Shown here: positions 27,501 through 37,838 of the stretch, piece by piece
Position numbering within the stretch: the first letter of the stretch is position 1
Layout: every line of letters begins with the position of its first letter
Source of the DNA: Bacteroidales bacterium
Lineage (GTDB): Bacteria; Bacteroidota; Bacteroidia; Bacteroidales; UBA932
DNA length: 64,000 nt
Reading direction: 5' to 3'
Assembly (NCBI GenBank): GCA_011620605.1
Contig: WOYW01000001.1
Coordinates: 40,856-104,855, forward strand
Position numbers and translations under genes: made by a program
The notes under the pieces: generated by a model
Told to the model about the DNA's origin: nothing
The model's input: only the letters and a program-made list of their open reading frames with translations
Databases searched by the model: none

Positions 27501-28623
27501 CCACGTCATATACTTTGGGTTCATGGCCGAATCTGGCGGCAAACTTTTCTTTTGCCGTTTCCAGGAATCCCTCGTACAAAGGATCTTTCACCAGGTTAAT
27601 GGTGCAACCGCCAAAACCGCCTCCCATTACGCGCGAACCGGTAACACCGCATTCTTTGGCAATGTCGTTCAAAAAGTCAAGTTCCTCACAACTGACCTCG
27701 TACAGGCGGCTCATCCCGTCGTGTGTCTGGTACATCATCCGGCCTACGGTTTCGTAGTCATCCCGTTCCAGGGCATCGCTTACCGCCAGGACCCTCTGGG
27801 TTTCACCTACCACATATTCGGCCCTTTTGAAGTCTTCTTCTGAAAGCTTGTCTTTAACTTCATAGAGCATGTCCATGGTAACATCCCTGAGAAATTCCAC
27901 TTTGGGGTGTCCGTTCTCCCGCACCACGCGGGCTGCATTTTCACAGGATTCACGGCGTTTGTTATACGCAGATGAGGCCAGCTCATGCTTAACGGCAGTA
28001 TCCAGTAAAACCAGCTTGTAGCATTGCGGATGGAACGGAAAATATTTGTATTCCATGGACCTTGTGTCCAGGCGGATCAAACTGCCTTCTTTTCCGAAAA
28101 GTGATGCAAACTGGTCCATGATCCCGCATTTCACACCCACGTAATTGTGTTCGGTGGCCTGTCCAATGCGTGCCAGCTCAAATTTGTCTATTCCAAGGGA
28201 GAACATTTCATTAAGCGCGTACGCGTAAGTGCTTTCCAGTGCCGCCGATGAGGACATGCCGGCCCCCAGGGGAACGTCCCCCGCAAAAGCCGTGTCAAAC
28301 CCTCCGGGCTGCGCACCTCGCTTAATCATTTCCCGGCATACGCCAAAGATGTACCGGGCCCAGGATGCTTTGGGCAGATCGCTTTCTTCCATCGTGAACT
28401 CGGCATAATCCTGCAAATCCACCGACCAGACACGAACCCTGTCGGTCCCGTTCTTACGGATCATGGCGATCATGCCTTTATCGATCGCTCCAGGGAATAC
28501 GAAACCCCCGTTATAATCGGTATGTTCCCCAATGAGGTTGATCCTGCCGGGTGAAGCATATACCTCCCCGGCAGGATCCCCGAACTCGTCGTTAAACTGT
28601 TTTCTTATAATTTCAATATCCAT
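27469..28623 (-). CDS. galK: galactokinase
   Basis: Phosphorylates galactose at C1 (Leloir pathway). The 384-residue GHMP kinase has the galactokinase signature GRINLIGEHTDYNGGFVFP, the ATP motif PLGAGMSSSAALE, and GGFGGCTINLV near the C-terminus. A GTG at 28647 would lie inside the ROK kinase gene. The ATG at 28623 starts 11 bases after the ROK stop and gives the usual N-terminus (MDIEIIRKQF). It is the last gene of the sugar transporter-ROK-galK run, suggesting that galactose or a galactoside is one product of the adjacent glycan locus. Confidence 0.95.
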   Translation of the reverse strand: MDIEIIRKQFNDEFGDPAGEVYASPGRINLIGEHTDYNGGFVFPGAIDKGMIAMIRKNGTDRVRVWSVDLQDYAEFTMEESDLPKASWARYIFGVCREMIKRGAQPGGFDTAFAGDVPLGAGMSSSAALESTYAYALNEMFSLGIDKFELARIGQATEHNYVGVKCGIMDQFASLFGKEGSLIRLDTRSMEYKYFPFHPQCYKLVLLDTAVKHELASSAYNKRRESCENAARVVRENGHPKVEFLRDVTMDMLYEVKDKLSEEDFKRAEYVVGETQRVLAVSDALERDDYETVGRMMYQTHDGMSRLYEVSCEELDFLNDIAKECGVTGSRVMGGGFGGCTINLVKDPLYEGFLETAKEKFAARFGHEPKVYDVVISDGARRIA

Positions 28624-28634
28624 ACCCGTGTCTT

Positions 28635-29621
28635 TTACAATTCCCACGCCAGGGCCGCGGATCCCAGGATGGCAGCTTCGGACCCGGGTAACTCGGAGTG
28701 AAGCACTTTCACTTTCCCTTTCCAGATGGACAGCAGGTTGTCTTCCATTGCCTGTACGGTAGGTTTAAATATCAGGTCTCCTGCCTGTGCCAAACCACCG
28801 AAAAGAATGATTGCCTCGGGGGCGCTGAAAGCGACAAAATCGGCAAAGGCTTCTCCCAACAAACGGCCGGTGTAATTAAAGACGTCCACCGAAAGTTCAT
28901 CTCCTTTGACCGCTGCCTCGGCAACATCCTTGGACGTAATTTCATCGGCGGGCATATTCCTCAGGATGCTGGACCTTTGGGGTTCGATCTCCAGTAATTC
29001 CCGCGCGGTCCTGGCTACACCGATTGCCGAGGCATATGTCTCCAGACATCCCACTTTCCCGCAATTGCACAGCCTTCCGGTTCTGCGCACGGAGGTGGTA
29101 TGGCCCAGTTCTCCGGCAAAACCGTCATGCCCGTATACCACTTTGCCGTCAATGATAATGCCGCTGCCCACACCCGTTCCCAGGGTGATCTCTACAAAAT
29201 TTTTCATGCCTTTGGCTGCTCCGTAGATCATTTCTCCCTGTGCCGCCGCATTGGCGTCGTTGGTGACCACAACGGGCAAGCCCAGTGTTGATTCCACGTT
29301 TTTTTTCAGATATACTACTTCAGGATTCCCGTGTTTGTCTTTTGCCCATTTCAGGTTGGGGGCCATTTCTATGGTGCCTTTATAGTAATTTCCATTGGGG
29401 GCACCAATACCTATCCCCTTAATTTTTTCACTGCCTCCCACCGCCGGAGCGTTAATGATCCGGGAAAGTGTTTTTTTCAGTTCATCCATGTACCCCTTCA
29501 AGGTTGTTATGTCGCGTGTATCAAAAGTAGTTTGAATAATAATGTTCCCGCGGGCATCAACAACGCCCAGTTTTGTGCTTTGACCACCTATGTCAATGCC
29601 TACTACGTAAGGTTTTCCCAT
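28635..29621 (-). CDS. ROK-family sugar kinase (glucokinase type)
   Basis: A 328-residue ROK kinase with the ATP motif GIDIGGQSTKLGVVD at the N-terminus, the catalytic GHDGFAGELGHT-type region (VYGHDGFAGELGHTTS), and the ROK zinc motif CNCGKVGCLETYAS. It lacks a DNA-binding helix-turn-helix, so it is an enzyme, not a ROK repressor. Glucose is the likely substrate, but N-acetylglucosamine or allose are possible for this family. It follows the MFS transporter by 3 bp and precedes galK, forming a sugar uptake and phosphorylation unit. Confidence 0.87.
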   Translation of the reverse strand: MGKPYVVGIDIGGQSTKLGVVDARGNIIIQTTFDTRDITTLKGYMDELKKTLSRIINAPAVGGSEKIKGIGIGAPNGNYYKGTIEMAPNLKWAKDKHGNPEVVYLKKNVESTLGLPVVVTNDANAAAQGEMIYGAAKGMKNFVEITLGTGVGSGIIIDGKVVYGHDGFAGELGHTTSVRRTGRLCNCGKVGCLETYASAIGVARTARELLEIEPQRSSILRNMPADEITSKDVAEAAVKGDELSVDVFNYTGRLLGEAFADFVAFSAPEAIILFGGLAQAGDLIFKPTVQAMEDNLLSIWKGKVKVLHSELPGSEAAILGSAALAWEL

Positions 29622-29624
29622 AAT

Positions 29625-30914
29625 TTATTGTGTTTGGATTTCATTATTTCTGATCCTTGATCCTGCCAGGGCATAGAACAAAATGTAAGCCAGACCTATG
29701 ACTATCACCCAGTAACTGGAAATATAACCGGCTTTGTCGGCAACAAATCCCTGGATCGCGGGAAGAATACCTCCACCACATACCAAAACCATAAAGATGC
29801 CGGAAGCCGCTGCCGTATATTTGCCAAGTCCTTCGACGGCCAGGTTGAAAATACTGCCCCACATGATGGAGGTACACAGTCCCACCAATACGATAAACAT
29901 GGCATTGATGGGGACCTGGGCCATCCCAAATGAAAGGGCGCCCAGGGCCGAACGCTGCAAAACGGGAAGAGAAACCAGGGTATCCGTAGAAGAAAATATG
30001 GTGAGGAAGATCAACAGAAGTCCAACGGCAGAAGTAACGGAAAGCATCAATTTACTGGATATTTTGCTGCCTACCGAGGCCCCTATAAGGCGCCCCACCA
30101 GCATCAGAAACCAATAGGTCCCGGCCACAAAGCCTGCAATGGTTTTTCCCACTTCGGGATTGTCCGACAGCCAGTAGATCATTACGCCCGGAGTTCCTAC
30201 TTCCACTCCTACGTATACGAAAATGGCAATAGCTCCCAGTATAAAATGTTTGTACTTGAGAGCCCCTGTCATCAACTGCTTCATAGGTTCTTTGCTTTGG
30301 GCAACATGCGGTTCGGGGATCTTCACCGCCAGCAACACTAAAAATACCAGGGCAAACACTCCCATGGCAATATACAGTACCGGGAATACGTCCTTGATGT
30401 TGGCTTTTGTTGCTTCACCAATCAAAATACCGACCAGGGCAGGTGTAAGCGTAGCCATCACGGAGTTGAAGGAACCTCCCACCTGTATAAGCTGGTTCCC
30501 TTTGTTTCCGCCGCCACCAAGGGTGTTCAGCATGGGATTCACCACCGTGTTCAGCAAACACATGGAAAAACCGGCCACAAAGGCACCCAGAAGGTAGATG
30601 CTGAATGCGGCAGTTTCCGATGAGTGACCTGAAAGGAACTGAATGAACACTCCCAGAAAACCGATTGCAATGGCTATAAGGGCCGTTTTTTTATACCCTA
30701 TGCGCTGTAACAGCATACCTCCCGGTATCCCCATTACGGCATAGGCTATGAAATTAGCCGCATTACCCAGTAACCCCTGGAAATTGGATGCACCAAACTG
30801 TTCTTTCAACACTTGTCCCATTGGTGCTGCCAGGTTGGTCACAAATGAGATCATCCCGAAAAGTGCAATCATCATGATGATTGGCAATGCGTAGCTTTTT
30901 TTCTCTGTTGTCAT
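29625..30914 (-). CDS. MFS sugar transporter (FucP/GluP-like)
   Basis: A 429-residue inner-membrane transporter with about twelve hydrophobic segments and the sugar:H+ symporter pattern of the FHS (fucose/galactose/glucose) group: MMIALFGMISFVTNLAAPMGQVLKEQFG, NFIAYAVMGIPGGMLLQRIGYKKTALIAIA, and INAMFIVLVGLCTSIMWGSIFNLAVEGLG. The cluster with ROK kinase and galK suggests monosaccharides released from the glycan locus as substrates. A TACTTTTG element lies 41 bases upstream, so it may start its own transcript. Confidence 0.85.
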   Translation of the reverse strand: MTTEKKSYALPIIMMIALFGMISFVTNLAAPMGQVLKEQFGASNFQGLLGNAANFIAYAVMGIPGGMLLQRIGYKKTALIAIAIGFLGVFIQFLSGHSSETAAFSIYLLGAFVAGFSMCLLNTVVNPMLNTLGGGGNKGNQLIQVGGSFNSVMATLTPALVGILIGEATKANIKDVFPVLYIAMGVFALVFLVLLAVKIPEPHVAQSKEPMKQLMTGALKYKHFILGAIAIFVYVGVEVGTPGVMIYWLSDNPEVGKTIAGFVAGTYWFLMLVGRLIGASVGSKISSKLMLSVTSAVGLLLIFLTIFSSTDTLVSLPVLQRSALGALSFGMAQVPINAMFIVLVGLCTSIMWGSIFNLAVEGLGKYTAAASGIFMVLVCGGGILPAIQGFVADKAGYISSYWVIVIGLAYILFYALAGSRIRNNEIQTQ

Positions 30915-30955
30915 ATTAAAATGATTATAGGTTATTGTTTTGTCTGAAAAACTAT

Positions 30956-30963
30956 CAAAAGTA
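30956..30963 (-). promoter_or_regulatory. -7 element for the MFS-ROK-galK operon
   Basis: The minus strand reads TACTTTTG, 41 bases upstream of the transporter ATG, in the 84-bp gap after the GH51 gene. No -33 match is seen at the usual distance. Confidence 0.45.
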
Positions 30964-30998
30964 ACGATTTCTTTTCAAAAAAGGGCCTTTCACTGCCA

Positions 30999-32546
30999 TT
31001 ATTTACCTGCAGGAGGCAACTCCAGCGTAACTATGGATCTTGCAGGCATAATCAGCTTCAGGACATCTTTTCCGGATCGAATATCTGAATAGGGTTCCGG
31101 TCTGACTGTATGGGGATGATCAAAGTCGTTATAGTCCGTAATTTGCCCTGAAGTAAGTATCCTGCCCGAGGAGCCTTGGAATGGGGCCCCGTTCAGGTTG
31201 ATCGTTACTTCACACGACTTTTCCAGGTTTACATTGGCCAGAGAGATGTGCATCACGCCCTGTTCATTCACGGAAGCTGTCGCATATACCGTCTGAATAA
31301 CCCTCTTGTCACGTGTTACGATATCCGAAGTATTCACCTCAAGCGGCATGAAGGCAGCCCCCTTATGCACTTTGAACATTTCAAACACATGATAGGTGGG
31401 AGTAAGGACCATTTTGTCGTCTTTGGTCAGGACCATTGCCTGGAGTACATTGGCCAGTTGGGCAATGTTGGCCATCTTTACCCTCTCTGCATGTTGATGG
31501 AAAACCATCAGCGAAAGAGCTGCCACAAAAGCATCGCGCATGGTATTCTGCTGGTACAGATGTCCCCGTACGGTACCGGGCTCTTCATCCCACCAGGTTC
31601 CCCACTCGTCTACCATTAGGGAGATCCGTTTGTCGGGATCGGTCCGATCCATAACGGCGCTGTGAGCCTTTATTACATTGTCAATATCCAGACATTTCCC
31701 CAGTGTCCAGTAATAATCGTCAGGGGTGAACTGTGTGGCGGAGCCTTTGGCATTCCAATTATAAACCGTGTAAAAATGAACCGAAAGCCCGTTCATACGT
31801 CTGCCTACGTTCTCCATCATCACTTCGGTCCAGTTCACGTCAAAGTCACTGGGGCCCACTGCAATTTTGAACAACCGGTTGTCTCCGAAATTCCGGCAAT
31901 AAGTGGCATACCTGCGGTACTGATCTGCGTAAAACTCGGGACGCATATTACCTCCGCAGCCCCAGCTTTCATTCCCCACTCCGAAATACTTGACCTTCCA
32001 GGGTTCATCCCGTCCGTTTTCCCGGCGCAGATTGGCCAGTGGGCTGTCTGCCGGGGAGGTCATGTATTCCACCCAGTCGGCCATTTCCTCTACCGTTCCG
32101 CTTCCCAGGTTTGCACTCACATATGGCTCACAACCCAATAACTCACAAAGGTTAAGGAATTCATGCGTACCAAAGCTGTTGTCCTCTACGGTCCCTCCCC
32201 AGTGTGTATTGATCATTTTCGGTCTCAGCTGACGCGGACCTATGCCATCACGCCAGTGGTATTCATCGGCAAAACAGCCTCCGGGCCAGCGCAGGACAGG
32301 GATCTGCAGCTTTTTCAGTGCATCCAGCACATCGTTGCGGTATCCCTGCGTGTTGGGGATAGAAGAATCGGGACCGACCCAGAGACCCCCGTAAATACAG
32401 GTCCCCAAATGCTCTGCAAAATGTCCGTAAATTTCTTTTTCTATGCGCCATGTTTCCTTCTGAGGCTTCAGGTCAATGACGGCTTTTTCTTGTGCAACTA
32501 TTGGCAAACATGCCAACAATGCTGCTATAGTGATTATTTTTTTCAT
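30999..32546 (-). CDS. GH51 alpha-L-arabinofuranosidase
   Basis: Releases terminal arabinofuranose from arabinoxylan, arabinan or arabinogalactan fragments. The 515-residue protein has a signal peptide ending PIVAQ (residue 19), so it works in the periplasm or at the surface. GH51 hallmarks are EIYGHFAEHLG near the N-terminus, RWPGGCFADEYHWRDGIGP, the acid/base in GVGNESWGCGG (Glu193) and the nucleophile in MVDEWGTWWDE (Glu314). It has its own -7 element four bases before the ATG and lies behind a terminator hairpin, so it may be expressed separately from the upstream GH3 gene. Confidence 0.93.
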   Translation of the reverse strand: MKKIITIAALLACLPIVAQEKAVIDLKPQKETWRIEKEIYGHFAEHLGTCIYGGLWVGPDSSIPNTQGYRNDVLDALKKLQIPVLRWPGGCFADEYHWRDGIGPRQLRPKMINTHWGGTVEDNSFGTHEFLNLCELLGCEPYVSANLGSGTVEEMADWVEYMTSPADSPLANLRRENGRDEPWKVKYFGVGNESWGCGGNMRPEFYADQYRRYATYCRNFGDNRLFKIAVGPSDFDVNWTEVMMENVGRRMNGLSVHFYTVYNWNAKGSATQFTPDDYYWTLGKCLDIDNVIKAHSAVMDRTDPDKRISLMVDEWGTWWDEEPGTVRGHLYQQNTMRDAFVAALSLMVFHQHAERVKMANIAQLANVLQAMVLTKDDKMVLTPTYHVFEMFKVHKGAAFMPLEVNTSDIVTRDKRVIQTVYATASVNEQGVMHISLANVNLEKSCEVTINLNGAPFQGSSGRILTSGQITDYNDFDHPHTVRPEPYSDIRSGKDVLKLIMPARSIVTLELPPAGK

Positions 32547-32550
32547 AATC

Positions 32551-32558
32551 CAAATTTA
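32551..32558 (-). promoter_or_regulatory. -7 element for the GH51 gene
   Basis: The minus strand reads TAAATTTG, then four bases (GATT), then the ATG at 32546. It lies just downstream of the hairpin terminator at 32568-32602, which supports separate initiation and a leaderless mRNA. Confidence 0.5.
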
Positions 32559-32567
32559 CTATTTAAC

Positions 32568-32602
32568 AGGAAAAAACCACCCCTGACGAGGTGGTTTTTC
32601 CT
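32568..32602 (-). terminator. intrinsic terminator after the GH3 gene
   Basis: Reading the minus strand, GGAAAAACCACC and GGTGGTTTTTTCC form a long stem around an 8-base loop, with the T run as the distal side of the stem. It lies 27 bases past the GH3 stop codon and before the GH51 start. The partner A run means it could also work on the other strand. Confidence 0.8.
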
Positions 32603-32628
32603 AATAAAAACTGTTTATTGGCAAATAA

Positions 32629-35007
32629 TCAGATTTGTGGCGTCAACACATTGTTGACGGCTTGAAAAATTTCCTTTTTCACAGTAATTGAGGCTTCAGA
32701 ACGGATGTCGGCAGAGGAAGCTCCCAAACGTATCTCATAGGTGCCGGGTTCGGTTACCCAACCCGAACGTTCCTGGTTATATGAGGCAAGATCAGACGTT
32801 GAAAAAACCATTTCCACCTTTTCGGTTTGTCCGGGTCCCAACAACCCTGTCTTGGCAAAAGCTTTTAATTCTTTCTCCGGTTTGATCATATCTTTCCCGG
32901 GTGCAGCCACATAAAGCTGAACAACTTCCTTTCCTTCCAGATTTCCTGTGTTTGTAACATCAAGACTTACTGTATATACACCTCTGCGGGAAGAGACTTC
33001 CGGCTGTCCATATTGGAAAGTTGTGTAAGACAATCCGTAACCGAAAGGATACGACACTTCCGTACCGAAGTGCTCGAATGCACGGTACCCGACAAAAATA
33101 CCTTCTTTGTATTCGGTATAATCTACGTTTGCAATAGGATCTCTTTCCTTTTCGGGTTCCCCGCTTTCCATTATCGCCATAAGAGACTTTCCTGTTTTTG
33201 GTTCGTTTCCTGTAGGGAAATGTGCTGAAGAGGGGTGGTCTTCCCACGCAACCGGAAACGTCATGGTCAGTTTTCCGGAAGGATTTACTTTTCCTGTCAG
33301 GATATCGGCCACGGCATTGCCTCCTTCCTGACCTCCCTGCCATGCCAGAAGTATGGCATCGGGAAGGTCTTTCCAGCAGGTTGTTTCAATAACTCCGCCG
33401 ATGTTCAGAATGACAACCACTTTTTTCCCTTCCTGATGAAAGATTTCAGACACTTTACTGAGCATTTCTTTTTCAGTAGCAGTCAGCAGGAAATCGTCTT
33501 CCAGGCGGCGGTCCATGAATTCTCCCGAATTTCGGCCTATGGTAATAAATGCAATGTCGTTGTTCTGCGCCATCTGACGAATCATTTTTTCAGACGGCAG
33601 GTATTCCTCAAATGGTTTTTGAGGCATAAAAGCGCTCAACATATCCCGGGAACGTGTCTTTTCCCTTTTTCCCTCTTCTTTTTTACGGTAATCCAGGTAT
33701 GCACCTTTGAGTTCTTCATCTAATTCAAATCCGGCATTTTCCAATCCTTCCACCAGGGATACCGTATAGGCTTCGTTCACGTCTCCGCTTCCGGTTCCCC
33801 CGGCTATAAAAGCATAGGAAGTATTTCCGAAAGCAGCTACCTTACGAACGTTCTCAGGCAACGGAAGAAGTGCTTCCGTATTTTTCAGCAATACCATGCC
33901 TTCCGCACCTGCCTGGCGTGTTACCCGGGCATGGGCTTCCAAATCCGGTTTGTTGCTATACTCATAACCTCTGAACCGCGGAGAAACCACTATAAGTTCC
34001 AGGATACGCTTTACATTGGTATTTATAAATTCTTCAGACAAAGAACCATCTTCCAGCGCTTTCATAATATCTTCTTTCTGATTGGACTTTCCCGGCATCA
34101 GTAGATCGTTGCCTGCGTATACCTGCGCAGGAGCATTTGTCCCACCGAACCAGTCAGTCATGACCGTGCCCTGAAAACCCCATTCGTCACGGGTTATGGT
34201 AGTCAGCAGATCCCGGCTTTCCGAAGTGTAGGTACCGTTGATCTTGTTGTAAGAAGACATAATGGTCCGCGGATTTGATTCCTTAACGGCGATCTCGAAA
34301 CCCTTAAGGTAGATTTCGCGAAGGGCCCTGGTACTCAAACGTGCATCATTAGCCATACGATTGGTTTCCTGATTGTTGATGGCAAAATGTTTGATGGAAG
34401 TGCCCACGCCGTTTGATTGGACTCCTTTTACCATGGCTGCCGCCATTTTTCCGGTAACCAGGGGGTCTTCCGAATAGTATTCAAAATTCCTTCCGCATAA
34501 AGGATTCCTGTGCAGGTTCATACCGGGTCCCAGCAATACGTCGCACCCGTATTCAAGGACTTCTGCACCTATGTTCTTACCCACCTTCTCAACCAATGAC
34601 ACATCCCAACTGGAGGCCAGCTGTGTAGCTATGGGGAAAGCCGTACAATAATAGGTGTTTTCATCCCCTTTGCGTAAAGGAGCTATGCGCAAACCGGCAG
34701 GACCGTCAGCCAGTACTATGGCCGGGATCCCAAGACGGGGGATGGGCCATGTAGTTCCGGCAGCTCCGGGCACCAGGTTACGGGTTTCCCCAACAACGGG
34801 ATTGTCCCCGGTAAAACCGGCCATTCCTGTTCCTATGAGCAACGACACTTTTTCTTCTGTGGTCATGGTCCCAATGATCTCCTCTATGTTGTCGGGGTTC
34901 AACTGCGGTACGCCGTCTATATAAACAGTAGGCTGTTTACCGTTTCCGCAACTGACCGCTGACAGCAACAAAGTGGTAATAAAACATACGTTCAATAATT
35001 TTTTCAT
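32629..35007 (-). CDS. GH3 family glycoside hydrolase lipoprotein
   Basis: Beta-glucosidase or beta-xylosidase family 3, 792 residues, with a lipobox ending at Cys20 (LLSAVSC), so it is probably anchored in the outer membrane. The N-terminal TIM barrel holds GIPAIVLADGPAGLR, SIKHFAINNQETNR and the nucleophile motif TVMTDWFGG (Asp285). The second domain (about 370-640) includes GGTGSGDVNE and ends with a fibronectin III-like domain (VTNTGNLEGKEVVQLYV). Specificity cannot be fixed from sequence; with GH51 and two esterases nearby, xylosidase or glucosidase action on plant oligosaccharides fits. Confidence 0.92.
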   Translation of the reverse strand: MKKLLNVCFITTLLLSAVSCGNGKQPTVYIDGVPQLNPDNIEEIIGTMTTEEKVSLLIGTGMAGFTGDNPVVGETRNLVPGAAGTTWPIPRLGIPAIVLADGPAGLRIAPLRKGDENTYYCTAFPIATQLASSWDVSLVEKVGKNIGAEVLEYGCDVLLGPGMNLHRNPLCGRNFEYYSEDPLVTGKMAAAMVKGVQSNGVGTSIKHFAINNQETNRMANDARLSTRALREIYLKGFEIAVKESNPRTIMSSYNKINGTYTSESRDLLTTITRDEWGFQGTVMTDWFGGTNAPAQVYAGNDLLMPGKSNQKEDIMKALEDGSLSEEFINTNVKRILELIVVSPRFRGYEYSNKPDLEAHARVTRQAGAEGMVLLKNTEALLPLPENVRKVAAFGNTSYAFIAGGTGSGDVNEAYTVSLVEGLENAGFELDEELKGAYLDYRKKEEGKREKTRSRDMLSAFMPQKPFEEYLPSEKMIRQMAQNNDIAFITIGRNSGEFMDRRLEDDFLLTATEKEMLSKVSEIFHQEGKKVVVILNIGGVIETTCWKDLPDAILLAWQGGQEGGNAVADILTGKVNPSGKLTMTFPVAWEDHPSSAHFPTGNEPKTGKSLMAIMESGEPEKERDPIANVDYTEYKEGIFVGYRAFEHFGTEVSYPFGYGLSYTTFQYGQPEVSSRRGVYTVSLDVTNTGNLEGKEVVQLYVAAPGKDMIKPEKELKAFAKTGLLGPGQTEKVEMVFSTSDLASYNQERSGWVTEPGTYEIRLGASSADIRSEASITVKKEIFQAVNNVLTPQI

Positions 35008-35021
35008 TCTTTAAAATTTAG

Positions 35022-36251
<1,230 letters not shown>

Positions 36252-37826
36252 TTACCATCCGGGATTTTGCATCAGATTCTGATTTACATTCATCTCGTGT
36301 TCCGGGAAGGGCAATAGTTCGTGTTTCCCTGTCTTGAACCCGTAATCAGTGTTTGTCACGGCAACCGATACTGTTCCGTCGTTATGTAAAGCAGGAATGG
36401 TTTTGCCCTGTTGTGCAAGTACCGATGCCGCATCACCCCAGCGCACAAGGTCCTGGTAACGGCAGCATTCAAAGCACAGTTCCAGTCGCTTTTCTTTCTT
36501 GATGTCTTCCAGGGTCAGGCTTCCCAAGGGTTCCAGGCGTGCCCTGATGCGGACCTGGTTGATATAGTTCAGGGCAGAAGCCTGATCACCGGACAACAGG
36601 CAAGCTTCGGAGGCCAGCAATAATACCTCGGCATAACGCATCCATCTAAAATTGGTACTGCTTGAAAAACCCCAAGAATTTGTGACTACTTCATTTTCAG
36701 GAAAACGGAATTTCCATTGCATAAAACCTTCATTTCCATACAACGGGGTTGTAATCTCAATAGGAACATAGACCGTTTCGTAGGTTTCCCAGTTGAAAAC
36801 CCAGCCACCTCCCATCTGTTCACGTGTTTTCATGGTATTAACCAGCCTGTGGCCTTCAGGGCCTTCCATTTCTACAAAAGCTTCATATAACGATTTGGTA
36901 GGATTGTAGAAACCCCAACCCGTATTCCATATTCCTTCGGGCATGCCTGTCAGGTGGTCGGAACGCCAGTTAATCATCAGAGAGAAGAGTGTCGTTCCTT
37001 GGCTCCATGCATTGTCCGGATCGTTTATGGCATTGGATTCGAATATGTTTTCAGGCCCAAAATCAGTGGCCTCACGTAACAATTGACTGAAATCATCCAC
37101 CAAAGCATATTTGTTGGAATTGATTACGGCCTTCAGGCTTGTAGCCGCTTCTGCATATTTTTCCTGGAAAACCTGCGCTTTTCCAAGGAAGGCCAGTGCT
37201 GCTTCTTTGGTCAAACGGGCTCCAATGGCCGCCTGTCCGTCAAGACTTCTTTTTGAAGGAAGTACGGCTGCAGCTTCGGTAAGGTTTTGCTCTACCCAGG
37301 CCCACATGGTGGGAATGTCCCCGTTGGGCAACTGGTATTCATCGGCCCCCAGGACATGATCGGCAAAAGGAACAGGCCCCCAAAGGGAAATAAGCTCTGT
37401 CATGGCCCATGCACGGGCTGTCTTGGCCTCTCCCACAACCCTCGCTTTCACATCTGTATCCGGTTCAACGCGATCCACAATCAGATTAGACATGTATATG
37501 ATACTGTATAATCCGCTGAAAGCACTACTGACCACCGTACTGGCCGTACTGAACCGGTATTCGTTGATCATTTCATAATTGCTGTTGTCACCCCGGCCTC
37601 CGCCTCCGCAATAGGTGTCATCGGCAAGCATGTTTTTAAGGTAGAACCAGTTGTAATACTGACCCCTCCATGTGCTGTAAACGGCTGTAATGGCTTCCAT
37701 TGCCTGTTCATCTGTCTGGTAGAAAGTCTCCTCGGAGAGGACTCCCCACTGATCAATATTCAGACGTTCGGTACATGAATTGAGCACCAACAGGCCAATA
37801 ATCAAAGTGATAATATATTTTTTCAT
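36252..37826 (-). CDS. SusD/RagB surface glycan-binding lipoprotein
   Basis: A 524-residue lipoprotein (LVLNSC, Cys18) with the SusD layout: an N-terminal RLNIDQWGVLSEETFY segment, TPR-like helices with ARVVGEAKTARAWAMTELISLWGPVPF, and the C-terminal RagB motif FRWMRYAEVLLLASEACLLSGDQASALNYINQVRIRA, KKEKRLELCFECCRYQDLVRWGDA and ending PEHEMNVNQNLMQNPGW. It follows the SusC gene by 12 bp. It should cap the SusC channel and deliver oligosaccharides to it. Confidence 0.95.
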   Translation of the reverse strand: MKKYIITLIIGLLVLNSCTERLNIDQWGVLSEETFYQTDEQAMEAITAVYSTWRGQYYNWFYLKNMLADDTYCGGGGRGDNSNYEMINEYRFSTASTVVSSAFSGLYSIIYMSNLIVDRVEPDTDVKARVVGEAKTARAWAMTELISLWGPVPFADHVLGADEYQLPNGDIPTMWAWVEQNLTEAAAVLPSKRSLDGQAAIGARLTKEAALAFLGKAQVFQEKYAEAATSLKAVINSNKYALVDDFSQLLREATDFGPENIFESNAINDPDNAWSQGTTLFSLMINWRSDHLTGMPEGIWNTGWGFYNPTKSLYEAFVEMEGPEGHRLVNTMKTREQMGGGWVFNWETYETVYVPIEITTPLYGNEGFMQWKFRFPENEVVTNSWGFSSSTNFRWMRYAEVLLLASEACLLSGDQASALNYINQVRIRARLEPLGSLTLEDIKKEKRLELCFECCRYQDLVRWGDAASVLAQQGKTIPALHNDGTVSVAVTNTDYGFKTGKHELLPFPEHEMNVNQNLMQNPGW

Positions 37827-37838
37827 GGCTGTATTCTT

